A stretch of 64,000 bases of DNA from Fusarium oxysporum f. sp. lycopersici 4287 (lineage: Eukaryota; Ascomycota; Sordariomycetes; Hypocreales; Nectriaceae), in assembly GCF_000149955.1 (NCBI RefSeq), contig NW_017264847.1:37647-101646 (forward strand). The letters run 5' to 3'. Numbering within the stretch: the stretch's first letter is position 1; each line of letters begins with the position of its first letter. Both the position numbers and the translations under genes were made by a program. Below the pieces are notes generated by a model. It saw nothing but the letters and a program-made list of their open reading frames with translations, was not told the origin of the DNA and searched no databases. This document shows positions 23,667-34,611 of this stretch, piece by piece.

Positions 23667-24574
23667 TCAGATTGTCATACGAAACTTAAGTAAATTTCTT
23701 TGAAGGATTTCCTTCTTCATGTTCTCCAATTCCTCCATGTCCCAGTTCACAGTGATGAACCTGCCGGAGAGCCAGTCCCGCCTCTCACGAGATAACCAGA
23801 CCATAGTATCGGCGGCCAGCTCCAGTCTATCATTCAGATGAGAATGCATCGCCGGGGGTATGTTCAAAGCGAGCTGGGTCTTGATCCCACCTGGATGAAT
23901 CGATATGGCCACTAATCCCTGCTCGTAATATTTCTTATCGATGAACTCAGTAAAACGGCAGAGAACGAACTTGCTCGTCTGGTACGCTGATGCTCCAGGA
24001 AGGACGATCTGAGCGCCGACACTACTGATATTGATTATAGTTTTGGCCGATGACTTGAGAAGCAGCGCGATGAAATAGCGGGCGGACAGGTAAGTTCCTT
24101 CCATGGTGACCTCCCAAGTCCACCACTCCGACGGGTCAGACTCGATGACGGGCTTCCACTCCTCAAGGCATCCTGCATTGTTGATCAAGATGTCTAGGCT
24201 GCCGTCGAGTATTTCTTTGGCAGTCTCGGCGGCGGCTTTAACCGACTCTTCTGACGTGAGATCCAGTCTGATAGAATGAACGAGTGGTTGGGGCCAATTT
24301 GCCTTCTTGGCGGCATCTCTGATAGCCGCTTCAATCTTGGTCATGTCAGAACGAGCAGCCAGGATGATTTTCGAGCAACCTGCCATATCGAGGCGAATTG
24401 CGGTAGCCTTCCAGATTCCCTTGGAGGCGCCGGTGATGAAGTGATGAAGACTGATTTGCCGGTCAAGTCGGCTTTGGATGGATTAATGAAAGGATAAGTG
24501 CCGTTATGCGTAGAGACGTAGCTGGCCAGAGTAGGCGAGTTAGTCCCACGCAAAGAAGAATCGTGAGCTGACAT
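23667..24574 (-). pseudogene. Short-chain dehydrogenase broken by 8-bp duplication
   Basis: An SDR-family NAD(P)-dependent oxidoreductase of about 300 residues. The start at 24574 leads into ADLTGKSVFIT, the beginning of the Rossmann nucleotide-binding motif. The frame is then lost because GTGATGAA (plus strand) is present twice in tandem at 24433-24448. Beyond the duplication the other frame continues with the family's features: LDILINNAGC, NISSVGAQIVLPGASAYQTSK (catalytic Ser and YxxxK) and SIHPGGIKT. The stop is at 23667. The rest of the gene looks undamaged, so the lesion is either very recent or an assembly error. The substrate is unknown. Confidence 0.8.
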
Positions 24575-24718
24575 GATGAGTCTGAAAATGCACTGTCAAA
24601 GTGGTACCAGTGAGATTCGCGGAGGTACTAACAGGCGTTGATTTACCGTAACTGACGGTTTAATTAACAATTTAGTCTAGCACTGATCCTGTTTAAAAAG
24701 TAGAATTTGCATTTCAAA

Positions 24719-25627
24719 TCAAAAAATGATAGTCTTATTATCATTAAACTGGTTCCAAATCTCTTGCAATGTGTGGAAATGTATATCTCTAAAGTACTCC
24801 TGCTCCTGCTTTTCTACCTCTCGTTCTGGACATCTTGCAGCACCAGACGCGGAGTACAGCTGCAATTGTGCAAAAGTGATATCATCCACTGAATTACCAG
24901 GCATAAGCGTGTCAATTACCTCGTTCAGGGTGCTGACTTGAACTGTAAACTTGGGACGCTCTCGCCTGATCGTATCCACGATTTCCCGCCATGTAAGTCT
25001 TTGACCCGACATGAAGGTGTATGGTGCCCAAATTGGCCCATTCACCAATGCTACAAGCCCTTTTACCACATCTCGCGCGAGAGTGATATCAATAGAGTCT
25101 TGCAAGCTTCCGGGGACAGAGAATTTCTCATTATCAAAGTCAATTAACGACCCCTCTCTCATATTTCGAATGTATCGGTTCGACGCCGGGACAAAATAAT
25201 CTGCGAAAAATCCGATACAGACAATAGTCCACTCGACTTGGTCTTGCTGCTTCAAGGCCTGTCGGACACGTTCATTGATGTTTCGGAAGTAAGCTGGCTG
25301 ATCGGGATAGTCGCGAGTGTTGCCTGCAAACTCGGATGGAATGAAACGTTTGCAAGACGCGCTTCGCCGGCAAGCAGCCAAGAGTTGGAGGTGTATATCG
25401 ACGTAAGTCTGGGACATGTCCACTATAGTGGAGATTAGGGCCTTGCAGCCTCTCAATGCCTCGTCAAGTGAGGTGCTTGAGTAATCGGTCATGAATTGTT
25501 GTACCCCTTCTTTTGCTAAGTGAGGCTTGTATGTGCGAGTAAGGATGACAAGGTCAAGCCCTGCCCTTGGAAATTCTTCGACCATGTATCTGGCCAGATC
25601 GCCCGACCCGGCAATTGCGATGGACAT
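24719..25627 (-). CDS. NmrA-like/isoflavone-reductase-like NAD(P)-binding protein 1
   Basis: An intact single-exon protein of 302 residues. The N-terminus MSIAIAGSGDLARYM is the NAD(P)-binding turn of the atypical SDR/NmrA family. CKALISTIVDMSQTYVDIH and CKRFIPSEFAGN are typical later blocks. It is paralogous in design to the 305-residue protein at 39740-40657 (shared order of blocks, RFIPSE against HMIPSE). Members include isoflavone-reductase-like enzymes and redox-sensing NmrA-type regulators; which applies here cannot be told from sequence. It lies beside the broken SDR in the same orientation, 145 bp downstream of neither's promoter. Confidence 0.85.
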   Translation of the reverse strand: MSIAIAGSGDLARYMVEEFPRAGLDLVILTRTYKPHLAKEGVQQFMTDYSSTSLDEALRGCKALISTIVDMSQTYVDIHLQLLAACRRSASCKRFIPSEFAGNTRDYPDQPAYFRNINERVRQALKQQDQVEWTIVCIGFFADYFVPASNRYIRNMREGSLIDFDNEKFSVPGSLQDSIDITLARDVVKGLVALVNGPIWAPYTFMSGQRLTWREIVDTIRRERPKFTVQVSTLNEVIDTLMPGNSVDDITFAQLQLYSASGAARCPEREVEKQEQEYFRDIHFHTLQEIWNQFNDNKTIIF

Positions 25628-27202
25628 GATTGACCACAGGTTGACCGGGGAAGGATAGGGGATGAGCTGGGTTGATGAATGTAAGGTATATACTGATATG
25701 AACTTTTTTGACGCAATCTAATCATGCTTTCCTTGGAGTGAAAGGATTTCATAAGGCGTATAAGTACCCGGTGTCAATGCGATAGTTGAGCGTTACTTGT
25801 TTCCATTTTCAGTAATGTAAAGATGTTAAGATACCTTGGCTACATCTCGGGTAACCGCTCAATTTGGAAATTTCTATGTGGGGCTGGTTCTGAGTCGCAA
25901 CCATGTTATTCACGGTGTCTCCGGAAGACAAGACACTAGCCATTTCCATGTCAAGGCGGACTCACTCTTCGGCTAACTTCACTCAAGATCTTCATGACCT
26001 TACTAAAGTCAATCGTCGTATGCGTATCGGTGTTGCATTGAATGCCTTGATACAAGTACGCGTCAATTTCAAGCACCGGTATTCGGGTAACCCAGCCTTA
26101 TGATAGTAAGAAATACCTAGACAGCAAGTAGTTCAAGGCCACAGACAAACTAACTTTAGAACTTGTACGTCTTACTCAGAGGTCTCAATTTATTTTACAC
26201 ACCCCGAGCCACGCGTCTGCGGCTATCGCCACAGTAATATTAGTTCGGTATTCGAAACTGTTCAACCTCAGGCTTCAATCTTACGATCGACCTTCTCAGC
26301 GCCTTTATTGACATCAACAAAGTACAAGGAGCACAAATTCCGACGCTGATATTAAATCATGTGTTTCATATGGATCGGCATGGAAACAAGTATATCTGAG
26401 CATTCCAGTACTTCCGTGAGTACTGGAACCAAGGTCGGAATGAATCCGAGTACTAACCTGAATCTTGGCGCCTTATCTCATGTTCCCCACTATCCTTTTG
26501 GCGATATCTCGAATGTGACCAAATTACACTGGGCAGAACAAACACAAGGTAAACGATTCATTATATGCCTAACCCACCTTGTGCGTCCTGAGGAATTCAG
26601 ATGCATTTCAACAGTACAGTACGTGCGAATGAATTCACAGTTTCTCATGGCATAAAAATAGCTTCAGGTAGAAGATGATACCAGCAACCCAGAAAGGACT
26701 GTTAGACAAGCACTCTGTAGCATGCAATTCCAGGAACCCGGTACAAATATGAACTTGACAGTCAGAAGGCACATGCTTTCCAGTGGCAAATGTAATCTAC
26801 GCTAGCTTCGAGGAAAGTTTATATTAGCTCAGGGAGTGCATTGTTGTTGGGACTAGTATTGAACTGGTATAGATCCGGGGTAGATTGTTGGGGTCATTGC
26901 CCTAGTGCCGTCGATAAGAGAGACCCATCTCGCATCCCGTCTCAAACAAGAAAGTCGTTCCCAAATCGATGCGGGGTTAGATATACGAGAACACGCCTCA
27001 AGCTTTAGGATTGGCCTTGTTTTCGGGGCCTATGGATAGCCTCGAATTGGAGATATGTATAAATTCCAACGATAACTTCCTCTATCTGATCAAATCGATC
27101 CTAACACTTCTCAAACAAGATAACAGTGAAATCATTCACCTCTTTCATCAAACCGAAACGACCTACTTTTTCTTCCCTTAGCCATTGATCAACCACGGCA
27201 AT
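25628..27202. other. Long intergenic region upstream of permease
   Basis: This 1.6-kb stretch shows no supported gene. Short frames exist but none has coding-like continuity or recognisable motifs. It contains a 10-bp perfect palindrome with a 6-bp loop at 26403-26428 and serves as upstream region for the NmrA-like gene and the permease. Confidence 0.4.
26403..26428. repeat. Perfect inverted repeat, 10-bp arms
   Basis: TTCCAGTACT and its exact reverse complement AGTACTGGAA are separated by six bases. It lies about 775 bp upstream of the permease start. It could be a binding site for a dimeric regulator or a chance palindrome. Confidence 0.6.
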
Positions 27203-28979
27203 ATGGCTCCCCCAGAGGCAGAAAAGCCAGTTGATCACACTCTCAACCGCCGCCCTTCCGTCAGCAAGGGCGAAAATACAGAGATCAGTAATGATGCTGC
27301 GAGACTAATGGGTAAGGTGGTCCCCAAATTATTAGCATTATCTGGATTTTTAACATCCTCTCAGCAATGGGCTACCAGCCCCAGATGAGGAGAGATATCA
27401 GCACTCTTCAGCTAATTGGGGTGGCTTTCATGGTCACAGCATCCTGGCTTGGAGTACTGGGTGGTTTTACAACTGGAGTAGTGGTCGGAGGATCAGTTTG
27501 CCTCATCTATGGTCTGATCATTGTCGGTGTCTTTAGCACTTTTTTTGCTATCACCCTTGGAGAATTGGCGAGCGCTATGCCTACAGCTGGAGGTCAGTAC
27601 TACTGGGTTTCTGTCCTTGCCCCCAAGAAGCTCTCTCGCCCCTCGGCCTTCTTTACCGGTCTCTGCAACCTGGCCGGCGGTGTCGTGGCCACTGCTGGCT
27701 CTAGTGTTTTGCTTGGCAACATGGTGTTGGCCTGTGTTAAGCTCTATCAGCCGTCATTGTGAGTCAGCCCTGGTCTCATTAGCTACCCCTATCTTTCGAG
27801 GCTTATCGTCATTATTAGCGAGATCCATGCCTGGCAGAATTGGCTGATCGGCCTTGCGTTCAACTGGACCGCCTGTTCAGTCAATATGAGCAAGAAGACC
27901 GTCGCCAGGACCTTGTCTGTAGGCATGTTCATCAGTATTGCCGTTGTTATCGGTCTCGTTATTTCCATCCCAGCCACCAGTCCCGAACATACCGACGCGA
28001 AGTTTATCTTCACGAGCACCGAGAATGTGAGTGGCTGGAGCTCGCATGGCATGGCCTTCCTTGTTGGCCTAATCAACGCCAACTATAGTTTTGGTCTCAT
28101 TGATACCGCAGTGCACTTGGCCGAAGACATCACCAACCCTGAGAAGACCGTGCCCAAGGCTCTCTTATTGACCGTTGGGATCAGCTTTTTTACAGCCTGG
28201 CCGCTTGCTATTCTACTAATGTATTGCTTGTCAGACTTTGAAGCTATTGTCAGTACCCCAACAGGCCTCCCTTTGCTAGAGCTCTTCCACTTCGCATTCA
28301 GGGGCAATAAGGCTGCAGCGGTGGCAATGCTGGCCTTGGTAGCCTTTTGCTACTCAATCGCCATGGCTTCACTTCATGCCTATATGTCCAAGATCTGCTG
28401 GGCTTTTGCAAGGGACAACGGACTCCCTATGTCTCACCTTTGGTCCAGGGTTCACCCAGCCCTCAATGTCCCTATATATGCCCTCATTCTCTGCGCTACC
28501 CTTGTATCAATTCTATCGACACTTGTTATGGCTTCGACGACAGCCTTCAATAGGTAAATGGCTTTATATATTATCAAATGACTAATGACTAACTTCTATG
28601 TAGTCTCGCTGCTGGCGTCATTATATTTCCATCTCTAACATATACTTTGCCAGCTATCTATTCTCTACTTCCCAGTAATAAACATATCAAAGGTCCCTTC
28701 AACCTGGGTGCTATTGGGACCCTTTCCAAGATCATGACGGCTACCTTCTGTATTTTTGCCATTATTATCTATTCGTTTCCTTATTTCATGCCTGCGACTG
28801 CAAGCAGTGAGTGTCCTCCTAACCTTTTACTCGCCGCCTACTAACTCCTCCCACCAGACATGAACTATGTGTCGGCTATTCTCGGAATCTTTTGTATCTG
28901 GACAGTGGGCGACTGGTTTGTGCGTGCTCGCAAAACCTTTATTATTCGAGAGGTGGAGGATGAGATAGCCCGGGCTTAA
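27203..28979 (+). CDS. APC-family amino acid/amine permease
   Basis: A plasma-membrane transporter of the amino acid-polyamine-organocation superfamily, of the fungal GABA/choline permease type, 520 residues. Five exons: 27203-27311, 27365-27758, 27819-28553, 28604-28806 and 28858-28979. The introns are 50-60 bp and all phases close. The cytosolic N-terminus is followed by the family hallmark in TM1 (IGVAFMVTASWLGVLGGF). Next comes ELASAMPTAGGQYYWVSVLAP, then many hydrophobic segments, SFGLIDTAVHLAEDITNPEKTVPKAL (a typical block before TM7), and a C-terminal ARKTF tail. The exact substrate is not readable from sequence. The neighbouring metabolic cluster suggests an amine or amino acid. The first ATG consistent with splicing is at 27203. 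Confidence 0.9.
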
Positions 28980-29517
28980 TAGTAACATTAATGAGTGTAA
29001 AGTAGAAAGGAAGAAGTCTGAAGAATAGCAGGTTTGAAGATAATCCGAAGCAATATTTCTTTTGAGAAGTAGAGATTGTGGCCCAGTGAAAGCTCCCTCA
29101 TGTCTTTTCCATGGGTGGTAAATGATCAATAACTAAATATCGATGTCTAAGCTCCAAAGATACAAAGACTAAGAAAACATTCAACCCCAGTATCGTATAG
29201 CACACTCAATGTCTAGGGCGATTAGTTGTGCTAGATGACGTTCCAGGTGTAGATGCATTAGCATGAACGGATGGTCCTTTGCGTTTTTGTCCCCCCCCGC
29301 TTTGGCACACTTATTTACTGCTCGGGAATATTCCCAATGAGGAAAGAATCTGTCCCTAGCCGGCCGCGGAATAAAGTAGTGGCTGTTCTGGCCGGTTGTC
29401 AACCTTTTCTGTGATTTGGATTCCTTCTTTTTCACTCTTTCGTTTTCCATCAATTTTACTCACGACCAACCCCGGACCTCAGTACCTGTCAAACGGAGAA
29501 CTGCCTGAATAGACACA
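28980..29517. other. Intergenic, promoter of MOSC gene
   Basis: No gene supported. A C-rich run (eight C) lies at about 29290-29298. The sequence lies upstream of the plus-strand MOSC gene. Confidence 0.4.
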
Positions 29518-30687
29518 ATGTCTTTGCGCATTGAACAGGTGAATTGGAGTTTTCTTCGTAACTACAAAGCGGAAAGCTCAGACTCTTAGATCTACACATA
29601 TCCTATCAAGTCCCTCAGAGGTGTACGACTCGAATCAATACGAGCCCTTCCTACTGGCTTCGCATATGATCGTCATTTTATGCTGTGGGATGTTGAGAAG
29701 AAGGAGAGTCTTCATGTCGGCCTTCGATCCTCTCTTTGTCTCTTCACCACCAGCTTAACTCCTGAGCATGAACCTCAAAGTATCAAGGTGCACTATGGTC
29801 TTAGCCATACGTTTGATAAGCCAAACAAACATGTCGATCCATCTCCATTGATGGTACCCTTGGTCCCGAACGTGAAGGGGCTACCACAGGTAACCGTGAC
29901 GATGCACTTAAGTCCTTGCTTAGCGTTTGACATGGGACAAAAATACAACGACTGGTTTAGCGACCGACTCGGATTTTCTGTCAAACTTCTCTACATCGGA
30001 GACCATCGCAGAAAGGTTCTGGGAAACATGGGCCAGGGAGTCAGCATTAGTACGGTCCAAGCTGAGCCGTGGTTAGCGATTATTCCGGCAACCTTCTTCT
30101 TGGGTTACTTTCTGCTTCCACAACATGCACCAAGTCAGACCCCGTTAATCATTGCTATTCTAGCGGTTGTTTCAAGTTGTGCGGTTGTGTTGCAACAATT
30201 GGGGCTGTGGAAAAAGTCCAAGAAGCCCTTGATCACCTTCGCGGACCTCGCTGCGTATCTTGTCATCAGTCGAAAGAGCTACGAAGACGTCAATGACAGG
30301 CTTCCAGACGAGGAGGAGATGGACATCACCAAATTCCGGGCCAACATTGTTGTTTCAGGAGCCGAAGAAGCATATGAAGAAGATTTTTGGGCTGAATTGC
30401 AATTCCGAGGGAGCATCGCCATGAAGTTAACCCAGAACTGCGCCAGGTGCAGTAGCCTCAATGTGGACTATGCTACTGGCAAAGCTGGCACCAGTGAGGC
30501 TGGTAAGGTTTTGAAGAAATTGAGCAAAGACAGGAGAATTGATCCAGGTGTTAAATGGAGTCCGGTATTTGGAAGATATGGCTTTATCATGTCAGGTTCT
30601 TCTTCAGATGGCACTGTCGTCCTCAATGTAGGTGACAAAGTCGAGATAACAAAGCGCAACTCACAACGAACAATCACAGGCAAGTAG
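29518..30687 (+). CDS. MOSC-domain protein with membrane insertion
   Basis: A molybdenum-cofactor-sulfurase C-terminal (MOSC) family protein of 372 residues. A seven-codon first exon (29518-29538), a 51-bp intron and a second exon (29590-30687) give the start MSLRIEQIYTYPIKSLRG, the classic beginning of the MOSC N-terminal beta-barrel. The MOSC domain proper has ANIVVSGAEEAYEEDFW and QNCARCSSLNVDYATG with the conserved Cys pair. Between the two parts (about residues 165-205) lies an insertion with two hydrophobic helices (IIPATFFLGYFLLP and LIIAILAVVSSCAVVL), which would tether the protein to a membrane. Family members bind sulfur-carrying molybdenum cofactor and reduce N-hydroxylated compounds; the substrate here is unknown. 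Confidence 0.85.
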
Positions 30688-31632
30688 GGTGCATTCAGTA
30701 GCAAAAGACTACGTGTAGCTAACAAAGATTGTGCAGATTACCCCAAAAGTTGATTGCTAGTGCAATTGGTTCCCGAGAACAAGAGACAGCGGATGCCAGG
30801 GTCAAGGATACTATATGTCAATGCTGGGGAAGATACAAGTTGACAGGCGCATTCGTTTCAAGATCTTAACCCTTAAGTTTTTCGGTATCAGTCCCAACGA
30901 GGAAAAAAAGACAAGTGTAGTAAATGGCCTCATCTTTCCATAACATGCATGAAAAAAGCCAACTGCAACGAGACGGATCCCTATGTTTTCTGCTCGAGAT
31001 CTACATGAGAAGTGTTTGTCTGACACGCTGATAACCGTGAAGAGACCTTTCTAGCGGGCCTCTTATATCCTATTTGAAACCGTATCCGACCTCTCAGCGG
31101 CGTGCACTATTATGTTTTCACCCAGTGAAGGAGCAACGGCTTGCTCAAGAGAGATTGGCGATAGACCACCACAAGTAATACAGAACTGCGTAGCGCCATT
31201 ACATTATCGGGCTGAGCGAGTACCGGGCGGGACAAGTGGAAAGCCAGCTTGTATTTCTGGGGATACGCGGGGTTGGCTTTAAATATGGGTTTAATGCTTC
31301 CGACACGCCTTTTCGTAGCGGCGTACCCTTCTTTCCATACACAGCTTACTAGTATTATCTCTTACACCTTCAATGGTATGTACATTTTTAGTCCAGACCT
31401 TTTACATAAAGAGTTATAGTACACCATTTAGGCACTGTCATATATGAGGAAAAAGCCAATAATTTATCCTAAGATTCACTTCTAACTGAAAATTACTCAC
31501 CTCCCTATGGCAGACGGACATGCTGACATCACCCAGAAGATTAAATTCTTCATAGTAAGAAGTACCTGGTTCTTAAACAGACAGTCCGTTAACAATTTGG
31601 ATTTAACATAAGTTGAGTTAACAGTGAAATAT
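30688..31632. other. Intergenic, no gene seen
   Basis: It lies between the convergent MOSC gene and the minus-strand regulator. No coding frame is supported. Confidence 0.4.
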
Positions 31633-33441
31633 TCATATAACACCATGCTGGAAAAGCCCTTGCCGATTAATTACATATAACCTGTTGAACACCACGATAT
31701 AGATGCTCAAGTCATCATAATCCCAGTCCGGAATACCAATTTGATATTTCGTGAAGCGAGANNNNNNNNNNNNNNNNNNNNNNNNNNNNNNNNNNNNNNN
31801 NNNNNNNNNNNNNNNNNNNNNNNNNNNNNNNNNNNNNNNNNNNNNNNNNNNNNNNNNNNNNNNNNNNNNNNNNNNNNNNNNNNNNNNNNNNNNNNNNNNN
31901 NNNNNNNNNNNNNNNNNNNNNNNNNNNNNNNNNNNNNNNNNNNNNNNNNNNNNNNNNNNNNNNNNNNNNNNNNNNNNNNNNNNNNNNNNNNNNNNNNNNN
32001 NNNNNNNNNNNNNNNNNNNNNNNNNNNNNNNNNNNNNNNNNNNNNNNNNNNNNNNNNNNNNNNNNNNNNNNNNNNNNNNTATCGCGATATAACTTTTATT
32101 CCGCAAGTCAGTGTCTGCAGATGTAAGCTCAGCTGCAGCGCTAAGTAGAGGTAGGGACTGGTAGTTGACGCAGGGTTCGGTGAGGGGAGTTTCGAGCATG
32201 CTTTCTATGGTTTGTAAAGCAAGAGATCTGATATTTGATGCAGAACCGGGCTCATTGTCGTTTTGATCATGACCATCTAGTTTATCGAAAGATGAGAACG
32301 TGTCAGAACTCTCGACGAGATGGCGTGCCTCATACAGCATCAACAGGCCATGATTTCGGTAAGCGCAACTCAGGTCGCGGATATACTTATCGCCACGGGT
32401 TGGCAACCATGCTAAAAGTTGTCTTTCGGCTTCTCCGTCGTCAAAGTCTGGGTCTGTATGGCCACGATCGTAAAGTCGTCTACAGTGACGACCAACATCA
32501 GCAACCTTTGAATAAAGCTCCGAGGAGAAGCCTATCATGGGATGAAAGCAATCAGGGTCCTGTCCCAACGTTGGTATCCCTTGATTTAGAACATTGTCGG
32601 GGTCATCGAGAATCGAGCACGTCATATCCCAATAGAGAAACCAACCATACAGGAGCTGGATTAGAGGATCTGCCTCATTCCTTGAACCAGCCATATTTCT
32701 TGGGCCAGCCAGAATAACCTTTATAAGAGCACGGGCCCCATCTAGGTGCTCTTTGCCCCATGATTCAGGGCGTGACTCGATCCAGGAAGAGGATACTCCG
32801 AGTAGAAAGACGGTGAGTATAGAAGTAATAGAGATGGTTTCAGAATCCTGCACCTGCAGCTCCTCGCGAACTAGTCTCATAGAATGACCACGTTCTTGTA
32901 GGCAGAGAGTAAGAGCTCGGTCATTAAAGAAGACCTCATGGCCAGCACTGATGCTCTGTATCGCGTGGAGTAGTGAAGGGCTAGCTACCATATATGGTAA
33001 GAGAGGTAGCGCTAAGGGATTGTGATTCTTGTCGATGCAGAGGCCTTGACTGACCTGCTCAATCCAGTATTGAACGAGCCTCTTATTTGGAGGGTTATCG
33101 GCGGGCCAGGAGTTGAGGAGCGCCATATTGGACAGCCAAGGCATCTCAATTCGCCACCGAGCTGGGCGGTTGCTAGCCATGCAGACGGAGCCGCGACGTT
33201 GGCAGCGTAGGCATACTGGAAAGGTCTCATCGCACTTGACGCGTCGGATTCGGCATTCTAAACAACCCAGACGACTCTTTGTGCGTTGAGACTTGGAGCT
33301 TTCCTCGCAACGAGACGTGGAATGGGAGGGGAAGGATATTTGGCAAGCAGACGGTTCATGCTCATGGGCTTCAATCGCCTTTTGATACTTGGAACCGTTG
33401 GCAAATCTCACTTTGAAGGGCCGTTTGGTCGCGACACTCAT
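31633..33441 (-). CDS. Zn2Cys6 transcription factor 1, interrupted by gap
   Basis: A fungal binuclear zinc-cluster regulator. The DNA-binding motif is complete (CLECRIRRVKCDETFPVCLRC, then CM), about 50 residues from the chosen start at 33441 (MSVATKRPFK). An upstream in-frame ATG at 33549 is possible. The middle region (YWIEQVSQGLCIDKNHNPLALPLLPYM, GARALIKVILAGP, LLYGWFLYWDMTCSIL) is of the fungal-specific transcription factor type. It is paralogous block by block to the regulator at 52155-53732. A run of 318 unknown bases removes part of the C-terminal region; the last 43 codons after it remain open to the stop at 31633. The gap length is divisible by three, which may be an estimate. It lies next to a decayed GMC gene, as its paralogue lies next to an intact one. 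Confidence 0.8.
   Translation of the reverse strand: MSVATKRPFKVRFANGSKYQKAIEAHEHEPSACQISFPSHSTSRCEESSKSQRTKSRLGCLECRIRRVKCDETFPVCLRCQRRGSVCMASNRPARWRIEMPWLSNMALLNSWPADNPPNKRLVQYWIEQVSQGLCIDKNHNPLALPLLPYMVASPSLLHAIQSISAGHEVFFNDRALTLCLQERGHSMRLVREELQVQDSETISITSILTVFLLGVSSSWIESRPESWGKEHLDGARALIKVILAGPRNMAGSRNEADPLIQLLYGWFLYWDMTCSILDDPDNVLNQGIPTLGQDPDCFHPMIGFSSELYSKVADVGRHCRRLYDRGHTDPDFDDGEAERQLLAWLPTRGDKYIRDLSCAYRNHGLLMLYEARHLVESSDTFSSFDKLDGHDQNDNEPGSASNIRSLALQTIESMLETPLTEPCVNYQSLPLLSAAAELTSADTDLRNKSYIAIXXXXXXXXXXXXXXXXXXXXXXXXXXXXXXXXXXXXXXXXXXXXXXXXXXXXXXXXXXXXXXXXXXXXXXXXXXXXXXXXXXXXXXXXXXXXXXXXXXXXXXXXXXSRFTKYQIGIPDWDYDDLSIYIVVFNRLYVINRQGLFQHGVI
31762..32079. other. Assembly gap of 318 unknown bases
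   Basis: A run of N inside the C-terminal coding region of the first Zn2Cys6 gene. The true size and content are unknown. Confidence 0.99.
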
Positions 33442-34611
33442 ATTGCGTTGTGGGTATTCTACAGTATTGCAGAGCTTGACGGACAATTCTTCAGCTTGAA
33501 TTGAATTGATGAGGGGTTGAAGGAGGAAAAGGAAAAGGTTCATGGACATGCGTGATTAGCGGTTATCTCCCGGCACTCCGGCCCCAGCTGTGAGTTAAAC
33601 TGTTCTGGGCTACGCTTATCCCCATGTACTGTAGTGGGTGGAGCTGGACGTCACTTACCCCGCGTGCGGTACTCAGAGACCCGGGCTGATGGGTTCTGGA
33701 GCGTCAAACCTGCCTGTGGTTGGTTGGAGATAGGAAATGATTACCTCAGGGCTCAAGGATGAGATAAGACCAGTCAGAAAGAGATAAGGGTCGTAGTCGA
33801 TATGATAGCCAGATTGGAAGCTGATAGATATTGATTGTATCGTATGGTTCAAGATACAATGAATCAAGAATCTACCTATTGTCGATGCTTGAGACATTTC
33901 TGCTGCTATTGTGATCTCGTGTTCTTGCATTTTTGATCCGGGATACTCTTGAGGGAGAGAGGAGGTGTAGGCTTTTATGCATTACAGACGAAGGATATAA
34001 GTTCATACCAGTGGAAGAATAATCCTTAGAGGCCTATATATCTAAGTATAGAGGACTTTACTATACTTATATTATAGAGAAAAGGTATTTTTTTTATGAG
34101 GTAAAGGTGCCTAGGAAATGAGAGAGAACAGACACCTTTATACCATCATCGTCGGTGCGACTGATGCAGGCAGTCACGCCACCGTCGGAAAGTGCATGCG
34201 GGGTATCAGGCCTGGATAAAAGCGGAAGCAGGTGTATCTGGTTTCAGGCATGCTAGAATTATTGGTATCCGGCTGAGACCTGAGGTTGTGGATGGATCTT
34301 AACATGTCCTACGCGCAACAACGGTTTCTTTCTTCAAGCGGTTTAGCGTAGTCGAACGCTGCAAGACTCCCCTGTAGGGTACTCCCTTGAGGTCTATTAT
34401 TATAATTCAAGTCCTTATTACCGCCGCAGTCGATAGAATAGATCGGGACCATGTCTTTGCTGCAGCATGAGAGAAGCATTTGCTGGGCTGGCCACGCAAC
34501 CAGGAGGGCATCCCGGTCTTGTCAACTACTTATAAAATACATACCGAGAATATTCAGCAGCGTTAAGAAGCAAAGATCTTAACTACAGGTTGGCCGTGAG
34601 GTTTTTATTAG
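33442..34611. other. Intergenic between regulator and GMC pseudogene
   Basis: No intact gene. A minus-strand frame at 33673-33930 is weak and not supported. Around 34020-34110 the sequence is AT-rich with a poly-T run. Confidence 0.35.

Noticed and set aside
32235..32717. 160-codon plus-strand frame within the first Zn2Cys6 gene
   Set aside because: Lies entirely antisense to clear regulator coding sequence.
33673..33930. 85-codon minus-strand frame upstream of the first regulator
   Set aside because: No similarity visible; could be a small gene but nothing supports it.
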